Shown here one piece after another: positions 6,065 to 9,170 of a stretch of 9,170 bases of DNA. Numbering within the stretch: the stretch's first letter is position 1; each line of letters opens with the position of its first letter. Origin of the DNA: Streptomyces sp. WM4235 (GTDB lineage: Bacteria > Actinomycetota > Actinomycetes > Streptomycetales > Streptomycetaceae); contig NZ_LGDE01000048.1 in assembly GCF_001279725.1 (NCBI RefSeq), positions 1 through 9,170 on the forward strand, written 5' to 3'. The translations under genes were made by a program, and so were the position numbers. The notes under the pieces are model-generated. The model saw only the letters and a program-made list of their open reading frames with translations, had not been told where the DNA came from and made no database searches.

Positions 6065-6837
6065 GCACAGAGGACACGGAAGGCACGACGGGCATGCACG
6101 AGGGCACGGGTGCCTACGTCACGGACGCGCTGCCCCCGGCGGAGCGGGCGGCTTTCGAGGCCCATCTGGAAACCTGCGAGGCGTGCCTGCGGGAGGTCGC
6201 GGAACTCGCGGCCACGGCGGCCCTGCTGGGCCGGGCGGTGGCGGTGGAGCCGCCGCCCGCGCTCCGGGAGTCGGTGCTGCGCGAGATCCGGGCGGTGCCC
6301 GCGCGGCCGGAGCCCGTACGGCCTCCCGCGCACCGCGCGCGGCCCGCGCGGCCCCGGCTGCGCTGGGCCCTGGCGGCCTGCCTCGCGGCGGCGGTCGGTT
6401 TCGGCGGGGTGGCGGCCTGGCAGTACCAGCGGGCCGAGACGGCCCGCCAGGACGCCCGACGGGTCGAGGCGCGGGCGGCGGCCCTCACGGAGGTGCTCGC
6501 GGCGCCCGACGCGCGGCTGGCCACGGGCCGCATGGCCGACGGCGGTACGGGCACGGCGGTGCTCTCCCGGGACCGGGACCGGGCCGTGTTCGTGGCCGAC
6601 GGCTTGGCGGCGGCGCCCGAGGGGCGGGTGTACCAGCTGTGGTACACCGACCCGAAGGGCGTCATGCGTCCGGCCGGGCTGATGGACCCGGCGCGACCCG
6701 ACGCCCCCGCGCTGCTGAGGGGCGAGGTCGGGCCCGCCACCGGGGTCGGGGTCACGGAGGAACCGGCGGGCGGTTCCGCCGCACCGACCACGGATCCGCT
6801 GGTGGTGCTCGCGTTCCCGGCGGCGGGCGCCGCGTAG
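6061..6837 (+). CDS. rskA: RskA-type membrane anti-sigma factor with zinc-binding domain
   Basis: This encodes a 258-residue single-pass membrane protein expected to hold the upstream sigma factor inactive at the membrane. The cytoplasmic N-terminus is a zinc-associated anti-sigma domain: His13 in GMHEGTGAYVTDALPPAE, then HLETCEAC with His35, Cys39 and Cys42. A basic proline-arginine linker leads to one transmembrane helix (about 102-120, WALAACLAAAVGFGGVAAW). The extracytoplasmic part (about 125-258) is an RskA C-terminal domain with the hallmark VYQLWYTD and the terminal LVVLAF strand. The start is the ATG overlapping the sigma stop. In mycobacteria RskA is released by regulated intramembrane proteolysis (Rip1); the same is likely but not shown here. 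The sensed signal is unknown. Confidence 0.93.
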   Translation: MSTEDTEGTTGMHEGTGAYVTDALPPAERAAFEAHLETCEACLREVAELAATAALLGRAVAVEPPPALRESVLREIRAVPARPEPVRPPAHRARPARPRLRWALAACLAAAVGFGGVAAWQYQRAETARQDARRVEARAAALTEVLAAPDARLATGRMADGGTGTAVLSRDRDRAVFVADGLAAAPEGRVYQLWYTDPKGVMRPAGLMDPARPDAPALLRGEVGPATGVGVTEEPAGGSAAPTTDPLVVLAFPAAGAA

Positions 6838-6852
6838 GACGGGAACCGGAGG

Positions 6853-6872
6853 GTGCCCGCCGGCCGGCGCAC
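6853..6872 (+). terminator. Weak hairpin after the anti-sigma gene
   Basis: GTGC (6853-6856) pairs with GCAC (6869-6872) around the self-complementary GCCGGCCGGC (6859-6868), with a two-base bulge. It stands 15 bp after the stop and upstream of the fasciclin promoter, so it may partly separate the two units. Weak evidence. Confidence 0.3.
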
Positions 6873-6887
6873 ATCGGGCACAACCCA

Positions 6888-6915
6888 CCAAACCGGCTGT
6901 CGGGCCGCTCCGAAT
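6888..6915 (+). promoter_or_regulatory. Candidate SigK-type ECF promoter of the fasciclin gene
   Basis: CCAAAC (6888-6893), a 16-bp spacer, then CCGAAT (6910-6915) followed by GA. The -10 equals the hexamer described for mycobacterial SigK and the -35 matches CCATCC at four of six positions. It closely parallels the element before the sigma gene. Transcription would start near 6922, giving a leader of about 90 nt. Confidence 0.7.
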
Positions 6916-6940
6916 GACCCCTGAGAAGGAAGACCCGGGA

Positions 6941-6964
6941 CGCCCGCGACCCGCAGTGCGGGCG
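6941..6964 (+). repeat. Hairpin in the fasciclin mRNA leader
   Basis: CGCCCGC (6941-6947) pairs with GCGGGCG (6958-6964) over a 10-base loop. If transcription starts near 6922 this lies in the untranslated leader, 35 bases before the ribosome-binding site, and may stabilise the mRNA. Confidence 0.35.
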
Positions 6965-7011
6965 GGGCGCCCGAGGGCCGGGGGGAACGACCCGATCCGA
7001 GGAGTCACGTG

Positions 7012-7599
7012 ATGACAGCACGTCGCAACACAGGCATACGCAGGGCGGCGTTCGCCGCGTCGGCCGTGGCCGCACTGGCCCTGGGGCCGGCTCTCGCCGC
7101 GGGTTCCGCGATGGCGGCGGACGGCGAACCGTTCGGACCGGGCTGCGCCTCGGTACCGAAGGACGGCTCGGGCTCCTTCGCCGGCATGGCCAAGGACCCC
7201 GTGGCGACGGCCGCGTCCAACAACCCGGCCCTGTCGACCCTGGTCACCGCCGTCAAGAAGGCCGGCCTGGTCGACACCCTGAACAGCGCGAAGGACATCA
7301 CGGTGTTCGCGCCGACCAATGCGGCCTTCGCCAAGGTGCCGAAGGCCGACCTGGAGAAGCTGCTGGCCGACAAGGCGCAGCTCACCAAGGTCCTCACCTA
7401 CCACGTGGTGGGCCGGGAGCTGACGCCGAAGCAGTTGGAGCAGGGCTCGTTCGACACCCTGTCCAAGCAGAGGCTGACCACCTCCGGTTCCGGCGAGTCC
7501 TTCAAGGTGAACGGCAACGCGTCGGTGGTCTGCGGTGACGTCCACACCGCCAACGCGACGGTCTACCTGGTGGACTCCGTCCTGATGCCGAAGTCCTGA
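7012..7599 (+). CDS. Secreted fasciclin-domain protein, MPT70/MPB70-like
   Basis: This encodes a 195-residue exported protein with one fasciclin (FAS1) domain. A signal peptide fills residues 1-35 (cleavage near AMA-AD). There is no lipobox, so it resembles secreted MPT70 more than lipoprotein MPT83. FGPGCA (41-46) follows, as in MPT70. FAS1 motifs include NPALSTLVTAVKKAGLVDTLN, TVFAPTNAAFAKVP, LTYHVVGREL and the end TANATVYLVDSVLMP. Cys45 and Cys174 match the positions of the MPB70 disulfide. AGGAG (7000-7004) is seven bases before ATG 7012; a GTG at 7009 is only four bases away and is less likely. It lies directly downstream of the sigK-rskA pair with its own SigK-type promoter, so it is the probable main target of that sigma factor. 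FAS1 proteins often mediate adhesion or surface binding; the exact function here is unknown. Confidence 0.93.
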   Translation: MTARRNTGIRRAAFAASAVAALALGPALAAGSAMAADGEPFGPGCASVPKDGSGSFAGMAKDPVATAASNNPALSTLVTAVKKAGLVDTLNSAKDITVFAPTNAAFAKVPKADLEKLLADKAQLTKVLTYHVVGRELTPKQLEQGSFDTLSKQRLTTSGSGESFKVNGNASVVCGDVHTANATVYLVDSVLMPKS

Positions 7600-7609
7600 C
7601 ACCCCGGAT

Positions 7610-7653
7610 CCGCCCCCGCCCCCTCCGGCGGACGCCGGAGGGGGCGGGGGCGG
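7610..7653. terminator. Strong bidirectional terminator hairpin between convergent genes
   Basis: A perfect 20-bp stem (7610-7629 with 7634-7653) closes a four-base GGAC loop. It lies 10 bp after the fasciclin stop and about 30 bp from the stop of the opposing P450 gene, so it can serve both. No T-run on either side. The sequence CCGGCGGACGCCG at its apex (7625-7637) recurs at 7661-7673. Confidence 0.88.
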
Positions 7654-7682
7654 GCACGGTCCGGCGGACGCCGCACGCCGAA

Positions 7683-8918
7683 TCACCCCAGGCGGATCGG
7701 GAGCGTCTGCACGCTGTTGCCGATGAAACTGCGCTGGTAGGGCAGTTCCGCGTCGGGCACCGCGAGGTCGAGGTCCGGGAACCGGTCGAAGAGCCGCTCC
7801 AGGGCGATGACGGCCTCCAGCCGGGCGAGCGGGGCGCCCACGCAGTAGTGGGCGCCGTGCCCGAAGGAGAGGTTGCGGCTGTTCTCCCGGGTGAGGTCGA
7901 ACCGGTCCGCCCCGGTACCGTACGCGGCCTCGTCGCGACCGGCCGCGGTGTAGCCCGCGAGGACCGGGGTGCCCCGCGGGATGACGGCGCCGCCGACGGT
8001 CACGTCGCGGGTGGGGTAGCGGAACGGGAACCAGCTGACGGGGCCGTCCCAGCGCAGGGTCTCGTCGACCACGTCCGACCAGCTCGCCTTTCCCTCGCGG
8101 ACCAGCGCGAGCTGATCGCGGTGGGTGCACAGGGCGCGCACGGCGTTGCTGATCAGATTGAGCGTGGTCTCGTGCCCGGCGACGAGCATCAGCCGCATCG
8201 TGCCGATGAGTTCGGCCTCGCTGAGCCGGTCGCCGTCCCCGTCGCGGGCCGCGATCAGGGCGCTCGTGAGGTCATCGCCCGGTGCGGCCCGGCGGGCGGC
8301 GGCGATGGTGCCCATGAGTTCGACGAGCTCGCGTACGGCGTCCATCACCTCGGCCGGGGTGGTGTCGGTGGAGACGATCACCGTGTTGGACAAGTGGTGC
8401 AGCCGCCCCCGGTGCTCCTCGTCCACGCCGAGCAGTTCGCAGATGACGCTCATCGGCAGGGGCAGCGCGAAGTGGGTCCTGAGGTCCGCGACGCCGTCCG
8501 GGGACGCCGCCGCCGCCGCTCCGAGGCCGTCGAGCAGCCCGGCGGTCAACTCCTCGATACGCGGCCGCAGTCGCTCCACCTGGCGGGCCGTGAAGGCGTT
8601 GCCGACCAGGGAGCGCAGCCGGCGGTGGTCGGCGTCGTCGGCGGTGTGCATGCCCTGGGCGTTGGCGAAGACCCGCAGGGGCCAGTCCCGGGGGACGCTG
8701 CCGTCATGCAGGCCGGGGAAGTGTCGGGCGTCCTTGGCGACATCGGGGTGGGCCAGGAACTCCTTCAGTGCCTCATGACCCAGGACGACCGCGCCGGGCA
8801 CTCCGCCGGGGAGTACGACCTCGGCTACGGCGCCCCGGGACCGCAGGCGGGCGTTGAGGGCGTGCGGACACCCCCCGGCGGGATCGATGACGTGCGCGTC
8901 TGCAGTGTGGGACGACAA
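7683..8918 (-). CDS. Cytochrome P450 (bacterial class, CYP107-like)
   Basis: This encodes a 411-residue soluble haem monooxygenase. The I-helix oxygen-activation motif AGHETT is at 247-252, the K-helix ETLR (ExxR) at 286-289, and the haem-ligand loop FGHGAHYCVG at 352-361 with the axial Cys359. The C-helix region DHRRLR is also typical. Length is normal. I chose the TTG at 8918 (giving LSSHTADAHVIDPAG) because AGGAG (8930-8926) stands seven bases upstream. An in-frame start at 8984 would add 22 residues (MNNPSSRPH...) with no Shine-Dalgarno seen and an N-terminus unlike P450s. Redox partners and a biosynthetic cluster are not visible in the window, so the substrate is unknown; CYP107-type enzymes often hydroxylate natural products or xenobiotics. 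It is convergent with the fasciclin gene and downstream, on the same strand, of an Ig-like protein gene. Confidence 0.95.
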   Translation of the reverse strand: MSSHTADAHVIDPAGGCPHALNARLRSRGAVAEVVLPGGVPGAVVLGHEALKEFLAHPDVAKDARHFPGLHDGSVPRDWPLRVFANAQGMHTADDADHRRLRSLVGNAFTARQVERLRPRIEELTAGLLDGLGAAAAASPDGVADLRTHFALPLPMSVICELLGVDEEHRGRLHHLSNTVIVSTDTTPAEVMDAVRELVELMGTIAAARRAAPGDDLTSALIAARDGDGDRLSEAELIGTMRLMLVAGHETTLNLISNAVRALCTHRDQLALVREGKASWSDVVDETLRWDGPVSWFPFRYPTRDVTVGGAVIPRGTPVLAGYTAAGRDEAAYGTGADRFDLTRENSRNLSFGHGAHYCVGAPLARLEAVIALERLFDRFPDLDLAVPDAELPYQRSFIGNSVQTLPIRLG

Positions 8919-8954
8919 GCCGATTCTCCTGACCGTGTGGAAGAGACCCGGCCA

Positions 8955-8984
8955 ACAGTGCGGCCTGGACGACGGGTTGTTCAA
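8955..8984 (-). promoter_or_regulatory. Candidate promoter of the P450 gene
   Basis: On the minus strand TTGAAC (8984-8979), an 18-bp spacer, then CACTGT (8960-8955). Transcription would start near 8948, about 30 nt before the TTG. The -35 is good and the -10 weak. Read-through from the upstream Ig-like gene is also possible, since no clear terminator lies between. Confidence 0.35.
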
Positions 8985-9004
8985 GCCCGACTCTCCGCTT
9001 CGTC

Positions 9005-9170
9005 TCAGAACCAGTGGAGGGTGAGGGTGAAGGTGGTGTGGGTGGTGGCTCCGGTGGGGTCGGTGGCGGTTGCGGTGATGGGGTGGGTTCCGGTGGTCCA
9101 GGGTTTGCCGGTGATGCGGCCGGTGGTGGGGTCGAGGGTGAGTCCCCAGGGGAGTGTGGTGGTGGTGTAG
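9005..9170 (-). CDS. C-terminus of a putative Ig-like (He_PIG-type) repeat protein, partial
   Basis: The gene enters from the right edge, so only its last 54 codons and the TGA (9007-9005) are present. The reading frame gives LPWGLTLDPTTGRITGKPW, then GTHPITATATDPTGATT and the end TFTLTLHWF. This is the pattern of putative Ig or cadherin-like domains (LPPGLTLDPTTGRITGTPTTAGTYPVTVTATD...), common in secreted or cell-surface bacterial proteins. Threonine makes up over a third of the residues and almost all threonine codons are ACC, so the coding strand is C/A-rich and poor in G, unlike every other gene here. The N-terminal part, and thus any catalytic or anchoring domain, is outside the window. 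The fold is inferred from motif likeness over a short stretch. Confidence 0.75.
   Translation of the reverse strand, partial: YTTTTLPWGLTLDPTTGRITGKPWTTGTHPITATATDPTGATTHTTFTLTLHWF

Noticed and set aside
5365..6837. A 490-codon reading of the anti-sigma frame from an upstream start
   Set aside because: The extra N-terminus reads through the palindrome, the promoter and the whole sigma gene in another frame and is Arg/Gly-rich; the overlapping ATG at 6061 gives a normal RskA.
7661..7673. Second copy of CCGGCGGACGCCG beside the terminator
   Set aside because: Only two copies, one of them the terminator apex; a short GC-rich coincidence or duplication, without evidence for a repeat family.
5941..8130. 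A 729-codon minus-strand frame over the sigma, anti-sigma and fasciclin genes
   Set aside because: It crosses a 20-bp terminator stem and three well-identified genes, has no recognisable motif, and is rich in Arg/Gly/Pro as shadows are.
7848..9170. A 440-codon plus-strand frame opposite the P450 gene
   Set aside because: It lies antisense to a P450 with all its signature motifs; the translation has no family features.
1..9170. CRISPR arrays, tRNA or rRNA genes, insertion sequences, attachment sites
   Set aside because: No regularly spaced repeats, tRNA-like cloverleaf, rRNA sequence, transposase or integrase was seen on either strand.

Overview
The window looks like actinobacterial chromosome, most likely Streptomyces or a close relative. 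GC is very high, third codon positions are almost all G or C, starts include GTG and TTG, Shine-Dalgarno sequences are clear, secreted glycoside hydrolases are abundant, and terminators lack a U-run. These points are read from the sequence; the genus is inference.

Layout. (1) 4-663, minus: a TetR-family repressor gene whose start lies inside a 43-bp dyad (663-705) that looks like its own operator. (2) 905-4939, plus: two secreted glycosidases in tandem, a GH27 alpha-galactosidase-type enzyme with a ricin-type lectin domain (905-2587) and a GH89 alpha-N-acetylglucosaminidase (2648-4939), separated by 60 bp carrying a 14-bp tandem repeat. Both act on alpha-linked terminal sugars and probably trim host, fungal or plant glycans outside the cell. 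(3) 4940-5482: structured DNA with several hairpins around a 71-codon proline-rich small gene (5146-5361). The end of this gene overlaps four alternating complementary segments. (4) 5483-7599, plus: an ECF sigma factor of SigK type, its overlapping RskA-type zinc-binding membrane anti-sigma factor, and a secreted fasciclin-domain protein resembling mycobacterial MPT70/MPB70. (5) 7683-8918, minus: a cytochrome P450 starting at TTG, convergent with the fasciclin gene across a 20-bp-stem terminator. (6) 9005-9170, minus, cut by the window edge: the threonine-rich C-terminus of a protein with a putative Ig-like (He_PIG-type) repeat.

The most informative signal is regulatory. Upstream of both the sigma gene and the fasciclin gene stand matching promoter elements (CCAAtC-N16-aCGAATG and CCAAaC-N16-cCGAATG) that resemble the mycobacterial SigK promoter. 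This suggests a compact, self-contained regulon: the sigma factor drives itself and its cognate anti-sigma factor, plus the adjacent MPT70-like secreted protein. In Mycobacterium tuberculosis the mpt70/mpt83 targets are unlinked to sigK-rskA. The GH27/GH89 pair and the tetR operator are the other two points worth following.
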